Assembly (NCBI GenBank): GCA_015501595.1
Contig: JADNRX010000065.1
Span: 62,001 to 126,000, forward strand
Origin: Hymenopellis radicata
Lineage: Eukaryota > Basidiomycota > Agaricomycetes > Agaricales > Physalacriaceae
DNA length: 64,000 nucleotides
Direction: 5' to 3'
A program made the position numbers and the translations under genes. Positions 9,203-19,639 of this stretch are shown in pieces (the stretch's first letter is position 1; every line of letters starts with the position of its first letter). A model generated the notes under the pieces. That model did not search any database and had not been told where the DNA came from. It saw nothing but the letters and a program-made list of their open reading frames with translations.

Positions 9203-9740
9203 ATGGCCGAAGCATGCACTGGTGAAATTTTGGTTGCGACAAGCACCAGCGATTACATCAACGTCCTTCTTACGGATCTCGGTACCAGGTCTAGATAGTG
9301 TACTGCTTGAGTCCGTCGCTGGATACTGTCCTCATTGCAAGCATCCTGTAAATCCTTTTTGTGCCCGGACGTTGAACACTGATCACTGATATGAGCTTGA
9401 AGACGTAGGTGAGAAGGCACTTGTAGCCCATCGGCTACCTCGTGCTCATGCATACTGACAGAAAGCTCTTCTTTTTGCGCCAAGAGTTGAGTATCATTGT
9501 CGCTGACTGTTCTCACATCTTGGGGGACGACCAACACGCATAGAGTCAAGTCGTGTTCCTCGTAAGTGTCGGTCTTAACTCTTCCAGCTTGGCGAACAAT
9601 CAAGTAGTCACGATACAACTGTCTTCCTCGGGATTGTGATGATGGCACGATGAAGAATTCAACTCAGATTTGGACAACACGTACTTACAGTCTGAAATTT
9701 CCCTACGGGCTCGGACTCGGAGGGCGGAACGACGCGTACC

Positions 9741-9839
9741 TCGGATATGGTGTAACGGCTAACATTGCCGCCTCTCATTGGTGCGTGCGCGTCTTGTGGC
9801 CTTCTCGCGGCAGCTCGGGGTTCGATTCCCCGTATCCGA
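9741..9839 (+). tRNA. tRNA-Glu(CUC) with 28-nt intron
   Basis: All arms match the other intact copies; anticodon CTC; intron 9778-9805 after position 37; acceptor TCGGATA/TATCCGA. Confidence 0.93.
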
Positions 9840-10040
9840 ATGCGACTGGACAGCGTGATGATTTTTGCTCCTTGTCGTCAGGGTGTTCTAAAGTCTTTAC
9901 CGACGACGTTCAGTGTTCGCTGATTTGTGGATGCCTGGCCTCGTGCAAGCTGCCAAATTTCTTTCAACTACAAGCTTCCAACTCCATTTGTATCTGAGAG
10001 AAGTACGACAAGTGCGGTGCGTACTAAGGAGTGCATCGTC

Positions 10041-10105
10041 ATTGGGTATGTTGTAAAGGCTACCGTTGTCGCCGCCTCTCATAGAATTTGGGCAGCTCCC
10101 CGAAT
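10041..10105 (+). pseudogene. tRNA-Glu-like relic 6, 3' truncated
   Basis: D arm TTGTAAAGGCTACCG and CCGCCTCTCATAG loop are recognisable; the T arm is lost after GGCAGCTCCCCGAA. Confidence 0.65.
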
Positions 10106-10510
10106 GCAGTGTGTTTCTTTCGGATGAATTTTTCGTTGCGACAAGCACCAGTGGTTAGATCAACGTCCTTCTTACGGGCCTCTGAAGCAGTTCGATATAG
10201 TGTAGGGGCTGAAGTCCGTCGTTAGATACTGTCCTCATATACGATGAAGTGTTGTGTGTCACGTTGAACACCGATATCAGCTTGGAGCTGTTCGTAGTGC
10301 AAGGGAGAAGGCACTTGTAGCCCATCGGCTATCTCGTGCTCGTTGAGTCGTTCGTCGTGGAATACAAGTAATGAAACCTATATTTAGACTCCGGTTCCCC
10401 GGTCCGGTGATTGTTTGTTGTTTGGACGCATCGACCCATCCCATTGTTCTCCTTCAACAATTACGCGCTCCATCGCACGCTCTGGCCACAATGGGAACAA
10501 TAGCAGCGAG

Positions 10511-10517
10511 TATAAAG
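10511..10517 (+). promoter_or_regulatory. TATA box of the CBM19-type gene
   Basis: TATAAAG lies 172 bp upstream of the ATG at 10683; a second TATATA-like motif lies at about 10558. Placement is inference from sequence only. Confidence 0.5.
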
Positions 10518-10682
10518 CCGCAGGGTTCTGCCCTACCCGTCAATCCTCCTTTTCTCTCTATATACCACCTGGTGAGTCGTCAAACAAAAAAACTGTTCGG
10601 TCAGGGAAAGGCTAACAATGAAGACAAGGCCTGGCGCCCCACGGACGACGACAATATACACGATCTTTGAACGATATTAGAG

Positions 10683-12092
10683 ATGATGAAGACTGCCACT
10701 GCCACTTTCCTTGGACTCCTCCTTGCTGCCAATGTGCATGCCGCCCCGATGAAGCGCACGCCGCGCCATCCGCATCGTCTAATCCAGAGGGCGAGCGCTA
10801 CCGCTAGTGCTTCGGCCTCTTCTACGACGGACCTCGCCTCCTCCAATCTGGCTCTCGCAGCGGCGCTCAATGAACAATTCGCTTCCATAAACGCAGCCGA
10901 CGCGTGTGATGGTGCGTCCTCCTTTCTTCCTTTTTGCTGTGATTGCTGACAGTGGAAATGTAGAAGCCACTCTAGCGCAAGCTTGCATTAACGGCTCTTA
11001 TGCGCAGTGTGTATCGTCGGCGTGGGTCGTGACGGAGTGCGCGTCTGGGACGTCGTGTTTCGTTGTTCCGCTGGTGAACAGCGCTGGGACGAGTGTGGTG
11101 TGTGATACGACGGCCGATGCGGCTGTGAGGCTTGGTGGGAGTGTGAGTGCGACGGCGACTGCGAGTGCGGCGCAAGCGTCTGGGACGGCTGCGGATGGGG
11201 ATGATTGCGAAGACGATGGCACCGATTCCGCGGACGACGACGACGATTGTGAGGACGGTGACGATGCCACTACCATCTCCGCCTCCGCTTCCTCTACAGC
11301 TTCCTCCGTCGCCACTGCCGGAGCTGAAGTCATCACCACCCTCATCGCCCGTCCCTCCTCCTCTTCACCCACAGGCTCCTCTACATTTCTCGTGGCCGCG
11401 CGTCCTTCCGCCGCTGCCAAGCGCCAAATCGTCAACGGGTCCATAAGCCTTGTCCCCATTTCTACAGCCTCGGCGTCGACTGCGACTGCGACGGCTGTGG
11501 TGGCATCGGGCGCAAGTGTGGTCACGGTGACGGCAACTGTTACGGAGACGACGACGATACTGGTGGTGCCTGTTTCGTCGGCGACTGCATCTGCCAGCGT
11601 ATCTGCTGTTACATCGAGTGCAGGTGTCTTGTCGAGTGTCAGCCCATCCTCCGTCTCGACGTCGGCTATCTCTACGGCTTCGTCCACATCAGCCATCTCT
11701 TCCACCGCTGTCGCTACCTCTTCCTCCACCGCGAACCCCTTCCCCTCGTTGAGCCCCGTGTCTGCGATCGCGTCTGGTGCTTCGACGACCATTACCTCCA
11801 TCGCCTCCTCATCCGCCCTATCTTCTTCCATTAACCCTCAGCGACATCCACATCCGAGGCGGACGAGGAGGCTGCAGCTGAGAGGTCCGCCAAGGCCAGT
11901 CAGAGCAGCAAGTTGGCTGCCCAGTCGAGCTCAACCAGTGCGAGCACTGTTACGTCGAGTGCGGCTACGTCCTCTGCATCTACCTCATCGGTCTCTCCAT
12001 CTTCTACTTCAGTGCCGAGCACGACAAGTAGCGTAGAGGAGACTACTACGACGAGCAGCAAGCCACCATTTACGTTTGCCACGAGCGTGTAA
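10683..12092 (+). CDS. Secreted CBM19-type chitin-binding protein with Ser/Thr/Ala-rich tail
   Basis: Exon 1 (10683-10911) encodes a signal peptide, MMKTATATFLGLLLAANVHA. A 52-bp intron (10912-10963, GTGCGT..GCTGAC..TAG) is followed by the core QACINGSYAQCVSSAW, then TECASGTSCFVVPLVNS and TSVVCDTTADA. This cysteine pattern matches the family 19 carbohydrate-binding modules of basidiomycete secreted proteins, thought to bind chitin. The remaining 300 residues are acidic then Ser/Thr/Ala/Val-rich, probably heavily O-glycosylated. The open frame drifts into Arg/Pro-rich sequence after 11838, while another frame gives the Ser/Thr tail ending KPPFTFATSV at 12092, which copy 3 also preserves. A 62-bp intron (11777-11838, ending TTAACCCTCAG) would join them; a 1-nt frameshift is the alternative. 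Role in wall binding is inference. Confidence 0.8.
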
Positions 12093-12582
12093 GATACTTA
12101 ACATACTGGATATGTGCTTGATTGGGACTTTTTTGCATTTGTATTTTTAACATACACTGTACTTGCTCTCCTTTACCTTACGTGGACCAGAATAGATGTA
12201 GAGCTTCGAACTCGTGCAATTGACGTGGCGCAATTTCTTATGTGCAACACATACACAAGTTCAACATCCCCGACGACTCGCTCAGGCTTTATTCAAGTAA
12301 AAAATTCGTGGCTTGAGGAAGGCCTTCACGGTCACGGGCTCCGGAGAAAAAAACGAGCGGTGCACAGGATCGTGTCGTGACATCATGCAGGTGAGGCGGA
12401 GGCGGTAGAGGGAGGGGCTGGTACAGAACTGCTAGACCAGTCGACAATATTCGATAGTAGGTTGATACCAAGACAAATTTAAGGACTTTGCTGCTTGCAC
12501 CCGGAAAATGCGCCACATTGCATCCGACATGACAAGCCAGCAAAAACTTGAAAAAGTATTCGCTTTGGTCACCGATTCAGAT

Positions 12583-12673
12583 TCAGATACGGGGAATCGA
12601 ACCCCGAGCTGCCGCGCACGCACAATTGCCCACTTATGAGAGGCGGCAATGTTAGCCATTACACCATATCCGA
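12583..12673 (-). tRNA. tRNA-Glu(CUC) with 20-nt intron, one G:U in acceptor
   Basis: Acceptor TCGGATA pairs with TATCTGA (one G:U wobble). D arm GGTGTAATGGCTAAC, CTC anticodon, intron 12617-12636 and perfect T arm. Probably functional or only recently mutated. Confidence 0.85.
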
Positions 12674-13002
12674 TATATGGGTAGGTGGCGTCCCGCCCTC
12701 CGAGCGTGTACTAGGGAACGTTCAATGGAGAGCTTTCCCTAAGGAACGCTGTGAGTACAGTACAAAAAGTGGTGACCATCCCCGAATCGTAGTTGAATTC
12801 TTCATCTGGCCATCATCACAATCCCGATGAAGACAGCTGTATCGTGGGCATGACTACTTGAAAGCTGGAAGACCGACGCTTACGAGGAACACGACTCCTC
12901 GACTTACTGTGCATGTTCAAGAATGTGAGAACAGTCACTTCAGCGGCAATGATAAGTACTCAACTCTTGGCACAAGAAGAAGAGCGTTCTCTGTCAGTAT
13001 GC

Positions 13003-13588
13003 ATGAGCACGAGGTAGCCGATGGGCTACAAGTGCCTTCTCACTTGCGACTAAGAACGTAAGTTCAAGCTCATATCAACGTTCAACGTCCGGGCACAAAA
13101 TGGAACAGCTCGCTCGCAGTATTCAACGACAGACTCAAGCCCCTACACTGATTCTGAGGCATGCCGTAAGAAGGACATTGATCTAGAGGGCTAGTAACCA
13201 CTCCGGTGCTTGTCGCGACCAAAATTTCACCAATTGGCTGTGTCGATCACATTCGGATACAGGGAATTGAACCCCGAGCTGCCTTCGATGAGAGGCACCA
13301 GCGATGGTAAGTACCAATGGTAGCCTTTACACCATACCCGATGAAGATACCTTCCTACACACCGCATGTGCCGACTACAGATGGAGCTACATAGAAGCCT
13401 CCAGAAACATGCTCAGCTTGTACTAAAAGCAACTTGCCGTGGCGTCTGCGCCACACAGACAAAATCACATCCACAAATCACCCTCATCAGAAAGTCAGGC
13501 AGCGACCAGTACTACTTACTGCTCAGCGCTGAGTGCTCTCTTCGGCCCAATATTTCTACACGGTGAAAAAAAGAGGGAGCCATCCTAT
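13003..13588 (-). repeat. Inverted copy of the tRNA-Glu flank units
   Basis: The minus strand repeats type-two spacer (about 13003-13252, with GGGCTACAAGTGCCTTCTC on the plus strand) and type-one spacer (about 13375-13588) seen at 8.6-10.4 kb, each beside a tRNA-Glu or relic. Confidence 0.75.
13253..13341 (-). pseudogene. tRNA-Glu-like relic 7
   Basis: Matches relic 5 at 9124: same TATCCGAAT-type end and shortened anticodon region. On the plus strand it reads TCGGATACAGGGAATTG to TTTACACCATACCCGA. Stems do not pair fully. Confidence 0.7.
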
Positions 13589-13680
13589 TCGGATACGGGG
13601 AATCGAACCCCGAGCTGCCGCGCAGCGTCCAACACTTCTCATATGAGAGGCGGCAATGTTAGCCGTTACACCATATCCGA
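13589..13680 (-). tRNA. tRNA-Glu(CUC) with 21-nt intron
   Basis: Acceptor TCGGATA/TATCCGA, canonical D and T arms, CTC anticodon, intron 13623-13643 after position 37. Intact. Confidence 0.92.
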
Positions 13681-13852
13681 TGTTGGTAAGTAGGGCGCCT
13701 TCTCTTCATCTTGCCTTCATCACAATCACAAGGAAGAGTTTCCCGCGACTTAATCCTCCTGTCTGGTACGACTCGGACTCGGATCGTTTGACTTGGTCAC
13801 TGCACTGGTCCTCATGTGCTCAAGTCAACAAAGACAACATCAGTAGACAACA

Positions 13853-14600
13853 TCAGTCCTTCTTCTCATCAAACACCTTGTACTCAACATCGTACCCGCC
13901 AATGCCCCTCCCAATCCACCGGCCAATGACCAAGTTTGCCAACCTCCCCGTCCACAGCGGGAAGTCGACCAGCACAACATCCGCATAGTCCATGAACGCG
14001 AGCATCTGGAACAGATTCGGCGCCAGGCCCTGCATCGTGCACGAGCTCAAGTAGCCGTAGAAATTGTGCACAAAGCCGCGTTGGGGCCGCCGCGGACGCT
14101 GATGTGCACGTCGAGGTCGACGCCGGAGTCGGGGTCGGACCAGAAGGTGTGATAGCGCCCGGGGGCGATGGTGACCGTCTCCCCGGCAGTGAGCTTACCA
14201 AGCGTGCCGTCGAGGTCGTCGCCGGACTTGACGTCGAATGTTTCCGTTTGGTGTATGTGCCAGTGGTACGGCGCTGGGGAAGGTCTTTCATAAGGGTTCA
14301 GAAAACGCGGGTGGTACGTACGCGTCGCGGTGCTCTTCCGTCCCGCGCCCGTGTGCGGGTTGTTGGCCGTGAAGATTTGACGCGAGGTGAAGTTTCCCTT
14401 TCCGTCAGCGCCGATAAAGTAGGTCTTCAGCGCGCCGTCGAAGAAATGCCAGCCACCCCTTCGTCGACCTTTATCGGTTGGAGTTCATACTATGCAGATG
14501 TTATTGGAGAATCCGGGGGAGAAAAGTCAAGTATCGTACCTTTGGAAAGAGATTCATTTCGACGTGATGGTAGTCCGACACGAAGTCCCAAACATTTATA
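13853..14600 (-). pseudogene. Cupin-domain protein gene with frameshifts
   Basis: Minus-strand fragments in order: NVWDFVSDYHHVEMNLFPK, intron (GTACGA..GCATAG), WHFFDGALKTYFIGADGK, SRQIFTANNPHTGAG, intron (GTACGTACC..CCCCAG), then the cupin core PYHWHIHQTETFDVKSG with metal-ligand-like histidines, LTAGETVTIAPGRYHTFW, VDLDVHISVRGGPN, and HNFYGYLSSC to the C-terminus FDEKKD. The frame breaks at about 14075 (between GGPN and HNFYGY) and near 14455, and no clear start lies upstream of 14600. It reads as a recently inactivated single-domain cupin oxidase/isomerase-like protein; substrate unknown. Confidence 0.65.
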
Positions 14601-14612
14601 GCTGCTGCCAAG

Positions 14613-15000
14613 GTGAGAGATAACCAGGTGATCGTGCGCGGCCGAGACTGTTGGGTCACGACACGTGAGCTATGTCACGCTGATTGTCCCGGACTTTCGC
14701 GACTTCAAGTTACCGTCATGCGCTTTCCGAAAGCATCCGTATTCGCGCTCAGAATTGGACGTTGTGAGAGGGGTTTCAAGCCGGGCATGTTACCAGTCTG
14801 CAATGCTGGCAATTCTCTTGCTCTCTACTAGTGCGTGCCTCTACGGCGCTCGGATGCTGATATCTTGGCTCACAGCGGCTGCGCTATCCTTGTTTTATAT
14901 TGCGACGTATGCGACTGCCATCCGCCGACTCGTCATCCACTTAGCTTGCTAAGAATACAACCCAACAAGCATCAACTATCAATCACGCGCCGCTCAACAA
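14613..15000. other. Gene-free stretch
   Basis: No supported gene; may include the lost 5' end of the cupin gene and the promoter of the membrane-protein relic starting at 15001. Confidence 0.4.
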
Positions 15001-15650
15001 ATGGTCGCTCTCTATCTTCTATCCATCTATCCTCTTTCCTTGACCATCAAGATAGCGTCGTTCATGGCAGAGTTGTGCCTTCAATTGGGAGACAAGGCTT
15101 CACATCCTTCCTTTGATTTCACTGCCTGTTGATGCGACCACTGACCTTTCGTACAACAAGGCTTCGACCGTATGCGTTGACAGCATTCTGCGGGTCATCG
15201 GAATCTGCATGCCCGTCCTCCTGGTCGTCGGTAGAGGCTTCGTTTCGTGTCGTACGGCACACCTGAGGAAGGGGTGGATGAGGATTGCGAAGGCTGTAGT
15301 GATGTTCATGCTCAAAGTCCTTGCCGTGCCGACTCTAATGCTTGGCGTGTTCGCCAAGCATCAAGCCAGGCAAATACAGGCATTAGGCGATCTCGTTCTC
15401 GATGTCTTGGTGATGGCAGTGCCTATCATCGATGGTTCGTATTTCTATAAGAATATTAATCCTGTTCTGACTTTATGTACAGCGCCTCTCAAGGAACGAA
15501 ACTAGACTCAATTCGTCTTCTCCTCACTGTCGGCTCAGTTGCTAGCATCGACTATGCTATCAAGACGTTACGAACTTTGGTCGAGGCGGGCATCACGGAT
15601 CATGATGCCCTTCCCACTGCGACTATCCTTAGACGCTTTATATATCAATG
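15001..15650 (+). pseudogene. Membrane-protein gene relic, tandem paralogue of the start of the next gene
   Basis: From ATG 15001 the product begins MVALYLLSIYPLSL and reaches SHPSFDFTAC, then a frame break, then DSILRVIGICMPVLLVV, KAVVMFMLKVLAVPTLMLGV and LVLDVLVMAVPIIDG. An intron at 15439-15482 (GTATTTC..TGTACAG) leads to ASQGTKLDSIRLLLTVGS to FIYQW. The segment parallels residues of the downstream gene (SHPVIDFAAC, DSAARVVGIIGPFIVIV), so the two arose by tandem duplication. No known family was recognised. The frame break makes it a probable pseudogene. Confidence 0.6.
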
Positions 15651-15779
15651 GTAAGAACCTTATGGATGCGGTACAGAGTGTGGATGGATAAACCCACGTC
15701 TTGTACTGATCCTTCCGCTAGATGCCGTACTAGCCAGTGATCATCCGAGACAAGTGTCCGTCCTTTTCTGCTTTATCCC

Positions 15780-17289
15780 ATGACCGACTTTTGCTCTACC
15801 TGGCGCAATCATACTTCGCATCCTGTCATCGACTTCGCGGCCTGCAGATGCGACGGAGAGGATAGTGCAGGATTTTCTGCGCACAAAGGATGTACGGACA
15901 GTGCCGCTCGCGTGGTCGGTATCATAGGACCGTTTATCGTTATCGTCGCGGTGGTATGCTGGTTTCGTGGGGTGAGAAGAGGGTTGGACGATATTTTTTT
16001 TTGGAGCGTGGCTCTCCTCTGTGCTGTTCCAGCTGTCCTATACTGGCTTCTCTATTATTCGACGAGAGCCCTGAAATGGTCTACAGCCTACGGCGACGTC
16101 TGCCTAGATTGGGTCATTGTTCATCCTCTCATCCAGCTTTTGCGCCTCGCCATCAAACGGTCCAGTACTCCTATCGCCCAGCAGCCCATTCTTCCGAGAG
16201 AACTCTGTGACATCATCATTGCGTTCTGCGAGGATCAGTCTTCGTTACTAGCCTGCAGCCTCGTTTGTGTTGCATGGGTGCCCGCGAGTCGAAGGGAGTT
16301 GCATATAGAGCTCCGATTTACATCTCACGAACGTACTATTCGGTTGGGCCGCCTCCTACGCTCGCCTTTGGAAACACTATCCCCATGGCTTGACTGTACT
16401 GGCATCGAGTTCGGCGGGAAGCGTTATCGCCAGCAGTGGCGATTGCTATACCTTCTCAAATTGAAGGGCTTTCAGCCGCAGAGAGCAACTATCTGGCGCC
16501 GCGGTCGCCTAACTCCCCATCTTCTTCACATATACCCGGATCTCCAGAGCTTAACCTTCCACGTTGCTCCTTGTAACGATACGGATATGTGGTTACAACA
16601 GGCTGACGAGCTGTGTATGTTCCTCACTACAGTCCTGGGCTTCAAGCATTTGCGGTCTCTGACTATCGAGATCAATCCGGAACATGTAGATATGTTCTTA
16701 AGCTTTATACCATCTAACTACCATTTGAACACCTCGGAAACTCTTCCTGTCTCTCGCCTGTCATTGGGTGGAAGATGGATCAATAGTCTCCTTATCTGGC
16801 TTCAGTCGCGTTGTCATATGTTGGAGACGCTGGATATACACACCATTGCAGGGTGGTCCACAGGCGGGTCGTCAGCGGTGTTCCTCTTAGAATCGCTGAT
16901 GAGGACCAACTGGCAAACACTCAAGCACCTCCACTTGGTTGTTTCCTCTTTCGACGGTCTGTCCATCTAGCCTGAACATGACCTATTTGCTGATTCGAGC
17001 CTTTGTTGTAGCTCCGCTCAACCTCTCGTCGCTGAAACACCTGATCTCCATTCATCTATTTCTCGAACTTGAGGCTCAGACGTCTGGTAGCGTTGATTGT
17101 GCCATGAAGACATTACAGATGTTGGACAGCTCGCACCGGTTGAAAGAGCTTCGTCTCCTGAGCTCGACGCTCAATTTTACGGATAGTCATGCAGCAACCT
17201 TCGACGAGATCATCTTAGGTACGCTTGGCTTAATGCCAGTCACAAAAGAATCGAATCTTCATAGTTATGTCGGGACAGCGGAGAGATAG
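15780..17289 (+). CDS. Membrane-anchored F-box/LRR-like protein (one frame break)
   Basis: The first 130 residues hold two or three hydrophobic segments (VVGIIGPFIVIVAVVCWF and FFWSVALLCAVPAVLYWLLY). An F-box follows at about 140-185, LPRELCDIIIAFCEDQ then LACSLVCVAW, and then leucine-rich sequence typical of basidiomycete F-box proteins. The frame stops at 16968 (SSFDGLSI), but LRR-like sequence SLNMTYLLIRAFVVAP continues in another frame to 17289. No convincing intron joins them, so a small indel near 16955 is likely. F-box proteins recruit substrates to SCF ubiquitin ligases; a membrane-tethered F-box is unusual. The membrane part is shared with the relic just upstream. Confidence 0.6.
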
Positions 17290-17541
17290 TAGCGCCGAAG
17301 TTTTTCTCCAGACCCCGCAACTGATGATCTTTGATACTGAAAGTCTTGCGCGCTCCAAATACTTATCAAGCCGCCTGTTCTACTGGCTGCGGATGGTTTA
17401 GAGTGATGGATAGTTTCGAACTACCGATTGCGTCGTTTAAATGCATGATGATATTGCGTGCCATAGTCATGATGATATTCATAGAGACAAGCTGTGTCAT
17501 CATTGAAGGTGTCGACTGCAGAAAGAGGCGGCACAAGTACA

Positions 17542-19272
17542 CTAATCCTCATCCTCGGAGGAGTCGCTCATGAACATTCCCTCCCCGCTCTCCTGCTCCC
17601 AATCCCAAGCACTAATAAGCACCCCCGGCGTCTCTCTCAAAGCCCTCACCTTAGACTTCCCCATCGGCCACGACCCACCCTCCGACGCGACCGACACCTC
17701 CACCGAACGCAGCGCACTGCGCTCTATCCTTGCCAACACCATCTCAGCAAAGCTATCATCAAAGAACAAATATTCTGAATAGACGCTATTATGATACCGG
17801 TCCTCCAATTCCAGATCAAAGGACCGAAGAGAAGGGAGGAAAGGGAACAGTCCGTCATCGTCTTCGCTCCACATGTCGTAGACGAGTTTTTCCAAGACGC
17901 TGTCGTGTTGCTCATCCCACTCCGTGAGGGTGAGCCAGAGCGATTGAAGTGTGTCCAAGTTATCGAGAATATCAAGAAGGGTATCATCCAGCAGCACATT
18001 ACTGAGTGTGAGCGTGATGAGCGACGGGAACTGGGATTCCTCCAACATCTTGTATACGATGTACAGCGTCTCCGGGGGCTGGGGGATAGCGGGGATATTG
18101 CCTTCAATAAAGCAGCCCATCACCAACGACGCGAGTGACGGGAGCAGCAAGGAAGCGAGGAATGCTGGATCGCCAACGCTCAATTCTGTAACCAGCGGCT
18201 TGAGAATTCGGCCCCCGGAGAACGAGGGCGCGGTGTACGGTGTGGGGATCGTTGGGTAATCAAAACGCGAAAGAGTAGGAGAATCCTGCAACGCCTTGAG
18301 ATACCGAGCGCGCACCGATGCATCGGGCGCCTTCCCGCTCTAGACGCTCGCAAACTCAAATGAGGTGAGCCGATGCATTGGCAAAGCAGTCGTATAGCTG
18401 GCCGGGAACCCATGTAGCTCTAGTTCCCTGAGATTGGGCGCATCACAAAATAAACCTGCTACGTCGAAGGAGGAGTCGCGACTGGCCAAGGATAGAGTAA
18501 GTTTTTCGAGACAACCTAATTTGGGCTGTACACTTCTACACCAATCAAGTTCGCGTTCCGAGTGGATGACAATGTGGACTTTTCTCCAGCGACTCGAGTG
18601 CGCCGCAAGGACCTTATAGACCGACCGGACGAGGGCGTCAGAACGCGTGGTACCAGAATCGTGATGAGCGAACTCGAAGGATATGGGATGGTCCTGGGAG
18701 CGGCGGAGGGTGCTCGCTAATACACGAGGCAGAACTCGGGCCCGGGGGTGGTTGAAGTCTATACGCAGATCCACCCAGAGTGACGGGCACGATGCGTCGC
18801 CAATGTTGTACCATTGTTTACAGACCAACATCACGTCGCGGAGCGGAGGCCTGCTATATTCGTTCGGCGGGTAAGTGGGGAGGACGATGGGGGTGCGGAT
18901 GTAAAAAGAGTGCTCCCCGAATTTGAAAGAGTCCTCTTTGAGAGAGCAGAAGATCCGGGCAAGGAGTTCGACGGGCAGTCGACGGATGGGGCATAAGAGA
19001 GTGAGAAGCTCGTCGTGGATGCGGTGTAAATATTTCGCGCGCTTTGTGAAGGCGAGCTTCGCGGGAGCCTTCAAGGCCGAATCGTCTATGGCTGTGGCCA
19101 GTTTTTCTTGGGCGCGGATGACGGCGGCGAGACATGCTTCGACATGCAAGCGCTGCGGGGAAAGTAGGCGGTGTTCGGGGTGTTCCAGCAGCTTGGCTAT
19201 AGCGCGTTTGTGGGGAATGGTGCGCATCGACTTGTAGGAGGTTACTTTGGCGAGACAAGATGTCATGTTCAC
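17542..19272 (-). CDS. F-box/LRR-like protein with a single in-frame amber codon
   Basis: Starts MNMTSCLAKVTSYKSMR. A helical segment of about 70 residues (VEACLAAVIRAQEKLATA) precedes an F-box-like domain at about 90-165 (RRLPVELLARIFCSL, then DVMLVCKQWYNIGDAS, PSLWVDLRIDF). Leucine-rich sequence follows (LGCLEKLTLSLASRD, LRELELHGFPASY). At residue 311 a TAG (18340-18342) interrupts an otherwise open frame, which continues to an acidic end SGEGMFMSDSSEDED at 17542. Aligning the paralogue at 5.5-6.3 kb shows that a 9-nt insertion brought the stop. Either the gene is newly dead, or two fragments or readthrough product are made. Function: substrate adaptor of an SCF complex, substrate unknown. 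Confidence 0.75.
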
Positions 19273-19639
19273 TGTCTGAGTAAAAATTCACAATAAGAAC
19301 AACGCGCCATGAAGTCAAGTGGCTACACACCTGGGGGTGATCCTGCAAAGAGTACTGATGCTAAACGATAACGAGGGATTGTCGCTTTATAGGTTTTAGG
19401 ATGAACCTGAATAGCGGTGAAAGAGAAACTTGCCGCACAAAGAAGCGTCGTGATGAAAGGGAGGACTATGAACATTGAAAGAAGGTCATGTCGTCAAAAG
19501 GTGCCGGACTCTTTGATGGCTCTTAAAGGACTTGAGCACATCTTTGTCGCCTGCCAAGAAGCAAATTAACTATGGAACACCTGTCCCTGCTTGTTCGCAA
19601 ACGGCCCAACACGCGCACGTGTCACCCAATCAATTCATG

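Larger units (their letters stand above)
8559..10360 (+). repeat. Tandem duplication units around tRNA-Glu genes
   Basis: Two spacer types recur. Type one follows a tRNA at about 8559-8760, 8900-9060 and 9840-10000 and contains a block around TTGTCATCAGGGTGTTCC and, further on, AGCTGCCAAATTTC. Type two follows a decayed tRNA at about 9203-9450 and 10106-10360 and contains GCGACAAGCACCAG, ATCAACGTCCTTCTTACG and GAGAAGGCACTTGTAGCCCA. The same spacers recur inverted at 13.0-13.6 kb and again at 40.2-41.3 kb, so the units spread as tRNA plus flank. Confidence 0.8.

Noticed and set aside
6526..10105. tRNA-Glu relics as a tRNA-derived SINE family
   Set aside because: No common 3' tail, no A-rich end and no target duplications; the flanks are shared as in segmental duplication.
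10998..11831. 277-codon acidic/Val-rich frame antisense to the CBM19-type gene
   Set aside because: Mirror of the Ser/Thr/Ala repeat coding on the plus strand; no independent evidence.
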